This document shows positions 54,740-64,000 of a stretch of DNA of 64,000 nucleotides, in pieces. Both the position numbers and the translations under genes were made by a program. The stretch is from Amblyomma americanum (lineage: Eukaryota > Arthropoda > Arachnida > Ixodida > Ixodidae), in the NCBI RefSeq assembly GCF_052857255.1, contig NC_135497.1:548805531-548869530 (forward strand). Reading direction: 5' to 3'. The notes below the pieces were generated by a model. The model was not told the origin of the DNA. It searched no databases and saw only the letters and a list, made by a program, of their open reading frames with translations. Position 1 is the stretch's first letter. Every line of letters starts with the position of its first letter.

Positions 54740-57457
54740 GAGGTTGAGGTTGAGGCGTTGAAGGAAACAGGTGGGGTTAGCCTTGATTTATCTGCCAGCA
54801 ATTGCTCCACCGCAGCGTCCCTTCTATATTAACAATGCCGCATCTACCTCGCTAAGCGCACAGTGTCTTATAATAGCACACATTCTTTCCTGCAGTCTCC
54901 ATTTATGCACACACTCAATCAACACAGTTCACATCAGAGTCCACTACAGAAGTCACCATCTATGCACATATTCAGTCACAGGAGAACATACGCCATTGTA
55001 ATGCCACACTCCATACATACATTCACTCACAGTATAAAGTAGTCCACTCCGGAAGACACCATCTATGCACACATTGAAACACAGTAGGCCAGAGTCCGTT
55101 CCTGCTGTCATCATTTAAAAACAATATCCGCGTTCTGCAGAAATGTTAAAACAAGGCGTGCAGCCTCCCTTCTGCATGTCTGGTTTCCACTCGGGTAGAC
55201 AATGTCGTGCATTGTGCTAAAACGGGGTCCTGTCTTCTTGAAGGAAGCGAACATCACCTGCCTTTCAGCGTTGCACTTTGGGTAGTACATAATATAATGT
55301 TCGATATCCCCGCACACACCACATAAACAGCAGAACGGAGAAGATGCTAAGCCGGTAATATGCATCCATGCAGGAGTGCGAGCAGAGGTCGTACGAATTC
55401 GATGTAGAAGGGTCGCCTGAGATCTTCTCAGTCCCTTGGTCACACATGGCTTGTGGGACGCACTCCACAGGGTACTGAAGTGATCGAGCACCGTTTTCCT
55501 GCAGACTTTTTCTATCTTGAGGTAATTTTTTGATAGAATCTTTGTGAGAGCTTTATGGGCGAGACGGTCTGCTACCTCATTACCGTTGACTCCTATGTGA
55601 GAGGGCACCCACTGGAAATGTAGAGTAAAGCCTCTGCTGTGCAGATTCTGCACAAAGTGCAGAGAGCATAGAGACAAGGCGTCAGTATGGAATCAGCGCT
55701 CTAATCTCTGAAGGACAGATTTTGAATCAGTTAGGATGACAACAGGTTGAGTCGGACAAGACCGTAACTTCCGTAAAGCCGAATCATTAGCAACACTTTC
55801 AGCCGTTGTGGAGGATACGACAGCAGTACAGTGTACGGACCACTTACAGTCCAAAGAAAGAATGTAAAATGCCGCTGCGCTAGCATGTTTGACCTTGTCC
55901 ACAGAACCATCCGTGAAAATTATAAGATGGCAGGCATACTCTGTATCCAAGTATTCCAGTACAAGCGAACGCGTTGCTACCAAAAGAGAGCTGCGCTTTG
56001 CGCTCGCATGGAGAATTTTGACCTTACAGTCGAGGGTCGAAAAATACCAGGGGGGTTTCAACCGTTTCCTTTGCCTTTGGACATTGATGCCTAAAGAACT
56101 AAGAGTATTGAGTGCCAAGTCAGCCTTCGACTCATATCTCTTGCAGAGCCGCTGGAGAAGGAATCGCCCAGCTACCATCTCTCCTAAGCGGTCAAGATGC
56201 TTTAATAGTCTCTGAGAAACAATAAGGCTAAGGGGTTTCGATAGAGACTCATGAAGTACTGCCTTATTCGCAGCCGCCTGGGGAACTCCAATGAATCTTC
56301 TTAGGCCCTTTCTGTGGACAACTTCGAGATGCTCAAGTTGTGATCCCAAGGGGGAAATTAAAGGTAATTGATACATTATCCGGCTGACCCCCAGCGCTTC
56401 ATGAAGTTTGACCATTGAAGAAGGATGGTTTCCCCATTGCTCACGTGCAATTCTACGGATTACATTGAGACGAGAAGGTATAGATGAAACAATCGCGTCT
56501 ACAGCTTTTCGCCACTGTAGACGGGAGTCAATAATCACGCCCAGGAAACGCGCGTGGTTGAATTGACGGATGAAAGAGTGACCGAGGTCTATCTTCAACC
56601 GCGCTTGACGTCTTCCTACACCTGGAAAAAGAATAAATCCGGGTTTGTCCACTGACAGAGACAACCCCACACCTTGAAGGTAAGCTTGTGCCGAAAGTAT
56701 AGCCTGTCGAGCTATCAGGGCTAATCACTTGTGTTGGGAGCCAGAATACCAAATACAGATGTCGTCAACATAAAGTGACATACGCACTTGCCTGCAACTT
56801 TTTCAACGAATCGGGTAGGCCAGACATTACGGCGTTAAAGAGCGTGGGGGAAAGAGCACTTCCTTCAGGCACACCTCGTGATAGAACCCTTTCGGTGCTT
56901 AACGAACTCCCTAACCGCACACGAACCGTACGATCCGATCGCTGAAAAACTTGTAAATGAATCTTAACATATGGCGCCCTACATGCCCATGCCTTGTAAA
57001 TTATTTAGAATTGAGCCCTGAAGCACGCTGTCGTAAGCTTTCGCAACATCAAGAAAAATGGCTAAGGTGGAAAGGCCGAAAGCTCTCTGGTGTTTAATGA
57101 GACTGATCAAGTCTAGGACGCTATCTTGGGCACTAAGACCTCGGCGGAATCCTGTCATGCATGATGGCAGTGCCTTGCTGTCCTCAAGCCACCATGATAA
57201 GCGTTAATTTACCAGCTTCTACATCAACTTACCTACACAGGAGGTCAATGACACAGAGCGATACGAGGCAAGGTCTGTCATGTCTTTGCCAGGCTTCAGT
57301 ACTGGAACTACATGTGCCACCTTCCATGACAGAGGAACATCGCCAGTCTCCCAAACTCGATTGATGAAGTTGAGGAGCTCCTTTCTGAGTTGCAAGGGCA
57401 GATTATTGAGCATTTGATTGGTGATGCCGTCGGGACCTGGTGAACACCGGCGCCGCA
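54740..57457 (-). mobile_element. I-clade LINE, 3' half (5'-truncated)
   Basis: Minus-strand element from the early RT (57457) to a short CAACCT-repeat tail (54740-54755). RNase H after the RT, and a Cys-rich C terminus, identify the I superclade. It overlaps the 5' half at 41539-44608 by about 200 bp in the RT fingers at about 95% identity by eye, so they are the same family. The 3' UTR (about 54756-55110) has no open frame. Confidence 0.86.
55111..57413 (-). pseudogene. I-clade LINE ORF2 remnant: RT, RNase H, C terminus
   Basis: RT: VAHVVPVLKPGK (57219-57413), TGFRRGLSAQDS, FLDVAKAYDSV (motif A, near 57040), RGVPEGSALSPTLF (motif B with Gln changed to Glu, near 56860) and LYVDDICIW (motif C, near 56750), with several frame breaks between 56670 and 57219. 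From 56670 to 55111 one frame has a single TGA (55693-55695): the C-terminal RT, then RNase H with IFTDGSV, STTAES and ILTDSKS, followed after the stop by FQWVPSHIGVNGNEVADRLA. A Cys-His cluster (FCCLCGVCGDIEHY, then PKC) is near the end. RNase H removes RNA from the hybrid in this clade. Not functional. Confidence 0.86.
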
Positions 57458-58397
57458 GTATGGTATGGAATGGTAGTATGGTATGGTAGGGAATGGTATG
57501 GTACGGTATAGAATGGTATGTATGGTATGGTACGTATGGTATGGTACGGTTTGAAATGGTATGGAGTGGTGTGTATTGTATGGTATGAAATGGTATGGTA
57601 CTCTGTGCAGTATGGTATGGTCTGGTACACTATGGTATGGTATGGTATGTATGGTATGGTACAGTATGGTATGGTATGGAATGGAATGTGTGGTATGGTC
57701 GCGATGGTACCGTATGGTACGGCATGGTATGGTACTGCATGGTATGGTACGCTATGTATGGTATGGCACGGTTTGGTACAATATGCATGGTACGGTACAG
57801 TAGGGTACGGTATGGTTTGGTAAGGTACGGAACGATATGGTAAGGTATGGAATGTATTGTATAGTATGGTACGGTATGGTATGAAATGTATATATGGTAT
57901 GGTATGATATGCTATGGTATGATATGATACAGTATGGTACGGTGCGGTATGGTACAGTATGATATGCTATGGTATGTTATGGAATGGTATGTATGGTATG
58001 GTATGTATGGTATGGTATGGCACAGTATTGTATGGAATGGTATGGAAGAGTTTTTATGGTATGGTATGGTACGGTACAATATGGTATGGTATGGTAAGGA
58101 ATGGTATGATATGGTATCGTACAGTAAGGTATGTTATGGAATGGTATGTATGGTATGGTACAGTATAATATGCTTTGGTATGGTATGGAATGGTATGTAT
58201 GGTACGGTATGGTACGGAATGGTACGGTATGGTATGGTACGGTATGGTATGGTATCATAGAGCATGGTATGGTATGTAATGGTATGTGTGGTATGGTACG
58301 ACATGAAATAGTATGTGTGGTATGGTACGGTATGCTATGATATCGTATGGTATGGGATGGTACGGTATGGTATGGCACAGTATGGCATAGTATGTAT
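57458..58397. repeat. TATGG satellite array S13
   Basis: 0.94 kb of degenerate pentamer sharing blocks with S10. No other feature. Confidence 0.93.
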
Positions 58398-58431
58398 CAA
58401 CAGGACTTGTCGGGCTAGTTGGTTGATCATA

Positions 58432-58531
58432 ATGCAAAAAAGACGAACTGCGCAACAAGAACACGGAGGAAAGGGAGGCAGACACACACTAACGCAGACT
58501 AACAACTTTGCTAAAGGAAGGAATACAAGGC
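58432..58531 (+). repeat. Left arm of 100-bp inverted repeat
   Basis: Begins ATGCAAAAAAGACGAACTGC and ends AGGAATACAAGGC. Nearly identical to the complement of 60068-60167, with a few substitutions and no gaps obvious by eye. Inverted termini are typical of Penelope-like insertions. Confidence 0.85.
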
Positions 58532-58837
58532 ACCAGGTCGAAAGGCACCAGGTCAAAAGGGTAAAAAAACCATGAATCAGCTCAAGAAGCTACGTCACAA
58601 AAATAGTGAAAATAGGCACCGAGTCATTTAAAAAACAAAAAGATGAAAGACGAGACAACGTTTTAAGACAACAACGGTTTTATAAAAGGGGGTGAATGAA
58701 ATCCAAAGCGTAGGAAAACATCTCAAACCATGACAGAACCGAAACAAAACTGAGATCGCTAATCAAATGAACAACGAAAGCATCAAACGCAATCAGGAGG
58801 CACTGCTCAATCACCAGGGCACAGACAGGCCACTAGG

Positions 58838-59755
58838 CTACACATGCCCCCGCAAAACCGAAAATTCTTTGGATGATAAGGAAATGGAAGCCTTGCTAAC
58901 ACAGTTGTCCGTAGTGCCGATGTAAAATGTTTCGACGACGAGACGCTCCCATTTGTCATTCAATCTGGCCAGAAATTCCGTCTTTTCGAACCATGGTACA
59001 CAGTCCCGTTGCTTCATTTTTGTGCAGTCCGCACAATGCTTAGCCAAAAACCCTCCATCGTTGTTTGCCACGCTCAACCGGTGCTCCCTTGCTCTTTCAT
59101 TTAAGCATCTGCCGGTTTGGCCTATGTAGACTCTTCCGCAACTAAGGGGAATGCGGTAAACAACGCCGGAAACGCAATCTTTGAACTTCCTTAGATGTTT
59201 GATTTTGCAAGGGGTCTTCTTAGTGTTCTTCATCATCACGCACACCTTGGACAGTCTGCATGGAGCCGAGAAGACAACGCTGACGCCTCCTTTTCTCGCC
59301 ACTTTCTTGATGTTGTGCGAGAATTTGTGGATGTATGGAATCACATGGGCCTTCTTTTCCTCGGCGTCTTCTTTGTCTTTGCGTTCTATCTTAATTTTTT
59401 GAAGCACATTTTCACACACACTCGAAATGACGTGCGGAGGGTATGCAGCTGCTTGCAAACGCTGAAGCTGGTACTGGAAGCTCTCTTGGACTTTGTGGTC
59501 ACAAGTCTTTTTAAGGGCCGACTCAACACATAGGGAAATGATGCCTCGCTTGACCAACTTCGAATGGGCACTAGTGTAGGGAAGCAAAGCCTTTTTGGAC
59601 CTGGGTTTGAAGGACCAGCACAAACGCTGTTTCTCCAAGTGCAGAGCTAAATCCAGGTCTAAATTCCGATCTAAGTGCAGATCTAAATTCACCGTTTTTT
59701 GGTTTTGACGATGATCGATGTGGTTGTTTTTCTTTCCCGTTTTGTTTGCTTTCAA
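58838..59755 (-). CDS. Penelope-like protein lacking the RT core: linker plus GIY-YIG
   Basis: An uninterrupted 305-codon frame. The first ~45 residues are low-complexity (DLHLDRNLDLDLALH). LCWSFKPRSKKALLPYTSAHSKLVKRG is the thumb/linker region that follows the RT in full elements. A Lys-rich middle is followed by GIY-YIG: GVVYRIPLSCGRVYIGQTGRCLNERAREH, then LAKHC and ETFYIG. The catalytic GIY-YIG Tyr, Arg and Glu appear present. The RT motifs are entirely missing, so it could nick DNA at most. It may be an internally deleted copy that stayed open by chance; the start codon is uncertain. Confidence 0.75.
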   Translation of the reverse strand: MKANKTGKKNNHIDHRQNQKTVNLDLHLDRNLDLDLALHLEKQRLCWSFKPRSKKALLPYTSAHSKLVKRGIISLCVESALKKTCDHKVQESFQYQLQRLQAAAYPPHVISSVCENVLQKIKIERKDKEDAEEKKAHVIPYIHKFSHNIKKVARKGGVSVVFSAPCRLSKVCVMMKNTKKTPCKIKHLRKFKDCVSGVVYRIPLSCGRVYIGQTGRCLNERAREHRLSVANNDGGFLAKHCADCTKMKQRDCVPWFEKTEFLARLNDKWERLVVETFYIGTTDNCVSKASISLSSKEFSVLRGHV

Positions 59756-60067
59756 AGGGGGAGTGCTTCGTCTCTTGGTTTTGGTGTCAGCACCTGCGCT
59801 TGTAAGCGGTTCGAGCTTCAGTGGTATCAGATGGCTACAGTGGTGTGGTTTTTGCTATGAATTTCCTTACTTTGCAGAACGCGTAATTCTCAAGTGTGCA
59901 CTGTCGCTAAGCGTTCCTCTGCTTTCTGTTTTCATAGAAAGGGCCGGCCTGGTATAAGATTATCTTGTAAGCGGTTGGTTCTTGTGTGGTCTGTTTATCG
60001 CCTGGGCAGATTGTCACGTGCCATATTGATCAGATTTGAAGTGCGTTGGGGATCGCTATATATATTT
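59756..60067. other. Non-coding 5' region of Penelope-like remnant
   Basis: No open frame with recognisable similarity. It is probably the untranslated leader or pseudo-LTR part of the element, read on the minus strand between the right inverted repeat and the ORF. Confidence 0.5.
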
Positions 60068-60167
60068 GCCTTGTATTCCTTCCTTTAGTAAAGTTGTAAG
60101 TCTGCGTTAGTGTGTGTCTCCCTCCATTTCGTCCGTGTTCTTGTTGCGCAGTTCGTCTTTTTTGCAT
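60068..60167 (-). repeat. Right arm of 100-bp inverted repeat
   Basis: Complement of 58432-58531. It directly adjoins satellite S14. Confidence 0.85.
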
Positions 60168-62179
60168 AGTATGTATCTTATGGTATGGTACAGTATGGTA
60201 CGGTATGGTATGGAATGGTATGAATTGTATGGTACATCATGATATGGTACGGTATGGCACGGTATGGTGTGGTATTTATAGTATGGTACATTACGGCATG
60301 TAATAGTATGTATGGTATGGTATCGTACGGTATGGTATGGTATGGAATGGAATGTATTGTATGGTACGGTACGGTATGGAATTGTATGTATGGTATGGTA
60401 CAGTACGGTATGGTATGGAATGATATGTATAGTATGGTACGGTATGGTATGGAATGGAATGGTATGGTATAGTATGGTACGGTAAGTTATGGTACGGTAT
60501 GGTACAGTATTGTATGGTAAGGTATGGTACAGTATATTGTGGAATGGTATGTATGGTATGTATGGTATGGTATGGTATGGAATGGTATGGAATGGTACGG
60601 TATGGTATGGTATGTATGGTATGTTATGGTATGGTATGGAATGGTATATATGGTATGGTACGATGTGGTATAGTATGGTACGGTATTGTATGGTATGGTA
60701 TGGCACGGTATGGTATGGTTCGGTATGGTACGGTATGGAATGGTACGTATGGTATGTTACGGTACGGTATGGTATGGTGTGGAATGGTATGGTATGGCAT
60801 GGTACAGTATGTTATGGTATGGTATGGTGTGGTATAGCACGGTATGGTATGGTTCGGTATGGTACGGTATGGAATGGTACGTATGGTATGTTACGGTACG
60901 GAATGGTATGGTGTTGAATGGTATGGTATGGCATGGTACAGTATGTTATGGTATGGTATGGTGTGGTATGGCAAGGTATGGTTTGGAATGGTATGTACGG
61001 TATGGTACGGTATGGTACGTATAGAATGGTACGGTATGAAATGGTATGTATGGTATGGTACGGTATGGAATGATATGGTACTCTATGTACGGTATTGTAC
61101 GGTCTGGTATGCTATGGCATGGTATGGTATGTATGGTATGGTATGGAATGGTATGTACAGTAAGGTACGGTATTGTATGGTATGGCATGGTATGGAATGG
61201 TATGGTATGGTAGAGTATTTTATGGAATGGTATGGTATGGCATAGAATGGTATGTATAGTATGGTACAGAATGGTATGGTCCAGTACGGTATGGAATGGT
61301 ATGTGTGGTATGGTACGGTACGGTATGGTATGGTGTGGAATGGTATGGTATGGCATGGTACAGTATGTTATGGTATTGTATGATATGGTATGGCACGGTA
61401 CGGTATGGTTCGGTATGGTACGGTATGGAATGGTACGTATGGTATGTTACGGTACGGTATGGTATGGTGTGGAATGGTATGGTATGGCATGGTACAGTAT
61501 GTTATGGTATGGTATGGTGTGGTATGGCACGGTATGGTTTGGAATGGTATGTACGGTATGGTACGGTATGGTACGTATAGACTGGTACGGTATGAAATGG
61601 TATGTAATGTATGGTACGGTATGGAATGGTATGGTACTCTATGTACGGTATTGTACGGTCTGGTATGCTATGGCATGGTATGGTATGTATGGTATGGTAT
61701 GGAATGGTATGTACAGTATGGTACGGTATTGTATGGTATGGCATGGTATGGAATGGTATGGTATGGTACAGTATTTTATGGAATGGTATGGTATGGCATA
61801 GAATGGTATGTATAGTATGGTACAGAATGGTATGGTCCAGTACGGTATGGAATGGTATTTGTGGTATGGTACGGTATGTATGGTATGGTACATTATGGTA
61901 TCGTATGGTACGGTGCGGTACGGTATGGTAAGGTACGGCATGGTACGGTATTGTATGGTACGGTATGGTATGGTACGGTACGGTATGGTATGCTATGGTA
62001 TGGTATGATATGGAATGGTGAGTATGGTATGGTACGCAATGGTATGGTATGGAATGGTATGTATGGTATGGTATGGTATGTGTGGTATGGTACGGTACGG
62101 TATGGTATAGAATGGTATGGTATGGTATCGTACGGTATGGTATGTTATGATACGTTATGGCACGGTATGGTTTGGAATG
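60168..62179. repeat. TATGG satellite array S14 with higher-order repeats
   Basis: Contains a clear higher-order unit of about 557 bp: landmarks at 60851 (GGTTCGG) and 61081 (CTCTATGTACGG) recur at 61408 and 61637. A 133-bp sub-duplication starts at 60718 and 60851. This shows amplification by unequal exchange of long units and not only slippage of the pentamer. Confidence 0.93.
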
Positions 62180-62299
62180 ACCTTGTGGTAGAGCATCCGC
62201 CTCGCTTTCGGGAGGTGCTGGGTTCGATCCCCTGTGCCGCCGGGTACCCACCGGTTTTTAATGGGTACAAGATTTCCCCCGGCCTGGTGCTCGGCTCTT
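62180..62299 (+). mobile_element. TIR-bounded tRNA-like element, truncated plus copy
   Basis: tRNA-like head (GGTAGAGCATCC, B box GGTTCGATCCC) and body up to GGTGCTCGGCTC. It lacks the 5' terminal repeat and the 3' end, and is joined to an inverted copy. Confidence 0.7.
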
Positions 62300-62479
62300 T
62301 GGTCAAGACCCTTTTCACAAGCATTTCACCCAGAAGAGCCGGGCACCAGGACGGGGGAAATATTGTACCTATTAAAAAGCGGTGGGTGCCCGGCGGCAGT
62401 GGGGGTAGAACCCACCACCTCCCGAATGCGAGGCGGATGCTCTACCACAAGGCTACTGCTTCGGTCTTGACCACAGTTG
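62300..62479 (-). mobile_element. TIR-bounded tRNA-like element, minus copy
   Basis: Nearly complete inverted partner. The right 17-bp terminal repeat is intact (62463-62479); the left one is shortened to GGTCAAGACC. With the preceding copy it forms a long imperfect palindrome. Its right junction with satellite is the same as at 41030-41050. Confidence 0.72.
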
Positions 62480-63784
62480 CACGGTATAATATGGAATGGA
62501 ATGATACGGTATGGTATGCTATGGTATGGTATAGTATGGAATAGTAAGTATGGTATGGTACAGAATGGTATGGTATGGCATGGAATGGTATGTATGGAAT
62601 GATACTGTATGTATGGTAATTTATGGTACGGTATGGTATAGAATAGTATGTATGGTATGATACGGAATGGTACGGTATGGTATGGTACGGTATGGTGTGG
62701 TAGGGTATTGTATGGAACGGTATGGTACGGTATGGCACGGTATGGTATGGAATTGTATGCTATGGTATGGTATAGTATGGAATTTTATGTATGGTAGGGT
62801 ACGGTATGTATGGTATAGTATGGTATGGTATGGTACGGTATGGTATGGTATCGTACGGTATGGTTTGGAGTGGTATGTATGGTATGATACAGTATGGTAT
62901 GTACAGTGTGTACGGTATGGCATGATATGGTATGAATGATATGTATGGTATATACAGTACGGTACAGTATACGGTACAGTATGGTACCGTGTGGTTTGGT
63001 ATTGAATGGTACGGTATGGTATGGTATGGTACGGTATGGCACAGTATGGTTTGGAATGGTATGTATGGTATGTACTTATGGTATGGTACGGTATGAAATG
63101 GTATGTACGGTATCGTACGGTATGGTACGGTATGGAATGGTATGGTACGGTATGTACGGTATGGTATGGTCGGGAGCTGTCTGGTACGCTATGGTATGGT
63201 ATGGTATGGTATGTATGGTATGGTACGGCATGGTATGGTATGGAATGGAATGTATGGTATGGTACCATGTGGTACGGCATGTTATGGTACGGTATGGTAT
63301 GGTAAGGAATGGTATGGACGGTATGGTACGGTATGTATGGTAGGGTACGGTATGGTATGGTATGGAAAGGTATCGTATGGTACAGTATGGTATGTAACGG
63401 TATGGTATGGCATGGAATGGTATGTATAGTATGCTAGAGTATGGTATGGTACGTTATGGTATGGAAATGTAAATATGGTATGGTATGGTTTGTATGGTAA
63501 AGTACGGTATGGTGTGGTTTAAAATAGAATATATGGTATGGTACCGTATGGTACGGCATGGTACGGCATGTATGGTATGGCACGGTATGGTACGATATGT
63601 ATAGTATGGGACGGTATGGTATGGTATGCTAGGGTACGGTATGGTACGGTACGGTGTGGTATGGTATGGTACGGTATGGTACGGTCTGGCATGAAATGGT
63701 ATGAATTGTATGGCACGGTATGGTATGATACGATATGGTATGGTACGGTACGATATGGTATGGTATGGAAGGTATGGTATCGTG
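62480..63784. repeat. TATGG satellite array S15
   Basis: 1.3 kb of degenerate pentamer. The first ~100 bp parallel S9. Confidence 0.94.
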
Positions 63785-64000
63785 AGCGATGGCGTAGAGG
63801 TAGAACATCCGCCTCGCGTGCAAGAGGACCGGGGTTCAAATCCTGGTGCCGCGAAATTCTCCACCGGGTTTAAAAGAAAAAAAAAATCCGCGTGTCGATG
63901 GAATTGCATAACCAGGCCTGGAGTGCGGCCTTATCTCGGTGACTAGAACCGACAACGCACTCTCTCACCAGAGCAGGGCTTGGCCACCCTGGTGTAGTAC
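63785..64000 (+). mobile_element. tRNA-Ala-like SINE, copy 2 (cut by window end)
   Basis: Same family as 35632-35878: A-box-like GGCGTAGAGGTAGAAC, B box GGTTCAAATCC, A-rich spacer (63871-63887), CTCGGTGACT and GGCCACCCTGGTG. The 3' end lies beyond the window. Confidence 0.72.

Larger units (their letters stand above)
58398..60167 (-). mobile_element. Penelope-like remnant with inverted ends
   Basis: Minus-strand Penelope-type element retaining the C-terminal RT edge, linker and GIY-YIG endonuclease but not the RT core. A 100-bp inverted repeat (58432-58531 and 60068-60167) flanks it. About 310 bp of non-coding sequence lie between the right repeat and the ORF region, and 58532-58837 is 3' non-coding sequence. 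A short unrelated tail (58398-58431) adjoins satellite at the left. Confidence 0.78.

Noticed and set aside
1..64000. Telomeric repeat or CRISPR array
   Set aside because: The repeat is TATGG, not the TTAGG of most arthropod telomeres, and it is degenerate and internal. Pentamers without spacers are not a CRISPR.
1..64000. Host protein-coding exons
   Set aside because: Every non-satellite stretch longer than about 300 bp could be assigned to a mobile element or its non-coding part; no splice-bounded unrelated coding segment was recognised.
1..64000. A novel defence or biosynthetic system
   Set aside because: All recognisable proteins are retroelement proteins. The unusual points are translational and structural features of those elements, not a multi-gene system.

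Overview
The window is eukaryotic, repeat-rich and gene-poor. I see no host protein-coding gene, rRNA or functional tRNA gene. About 23 kb (roughly 36%) is a degenerate pentanucleotide satellite, (TATGG)n with TACGG, AATGG and TATGT variants. The rest is retrotransposon and SINE-like sequence inserted into, or amplified together with, that satellite. The mixture (RTE, CR1-like and I-clade LINEs, Penelope-like elements with GIY-YIG endonucleases, a Lys-primed LTR element, tRNA-derived short elements) fits an arthropod, and my best guess is an ixodid tick. That is inference from element types only; no database search was possible. The setting looks like constitutive heterochromatin, for example pericentromeric or sex-chromosome satellite.

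Layout. 1-1601: non-autonomous LTR retrotransposon (minus strand, cut by the window edge). 1602-2838: satellite. 2839-5630: RTE copy A. 5631-8638: satellite split by a CR1/Jockey-like LINE (5966-7880, minus). 8639-11429: RTE copy B. 11430-15767: satellite. 15768-18184: second, two-LTR copy of the LTR element. 18185-19379: satellite. 19380-22170: RTE copy C. 22171-25729: satellite. 25730-33745: cluster of four Penelope-like units, one inverted and three in tandem. 33746-35629: satellite. 35632-35878: tRNA-Ala-like SINE. 35879-38160: RTE copy D. 38161-39789: satellite. 39790-40547: Penelope-like RT fragment. 40548-41035: short tRNA-like elements with terminal inverted repeats. 41046-41538: satellite. 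41539-44608: 5' half of an I-clade LINE (minus). 44609-46862: satellite. 46863-49648: RTE copy E. 49696-53940: nearly intact CR1-like LINE (minus) whose ORF1 carries a 2A-type motif. 53941-54739: satellite. 54740-57457: 3' half of the I-clade LINE (minus). 57458-58397: satellite. 58398-60167: Penelope-like remnant with 100-bp inverted ends. 60168-62179: satellite. 62180-62479: inverted pair of tRNA-like elements. 62480-63784: satellite. 63785-64000: second SINE, cut by the window edge.

History. RTE copies A, B, C and E share a 5' junction with the satellite, a 64-bp internal deletion and a one-base frameshift. They were therefore multiplied as DNA, with their satellite flanks, after the RTE died. 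Copy D lacks these lesions and is an independent insertion. A block holding the LTR element, satellite and RTE (about 1-5800) recurs at about 16584-22200. Younger elements (the LINE at 5966-7880 and the CR1-like LINE at 49696-53940) interrupt arrays whose two sides still match.

The most interesting biology is in the CR1-like LINE: a 2A motif behind a hydrophobic N terminus, ORF1 and ORF2 in the same frame separated by one UAG, and tandem 5' UTR repeats of 273-bp period that keep the reading frame. The Penelope cluster is also notable: every copy changes frame at the same poly-C tract, and the repeated termini carry a strong GC hairpin next to GAAACGTC.
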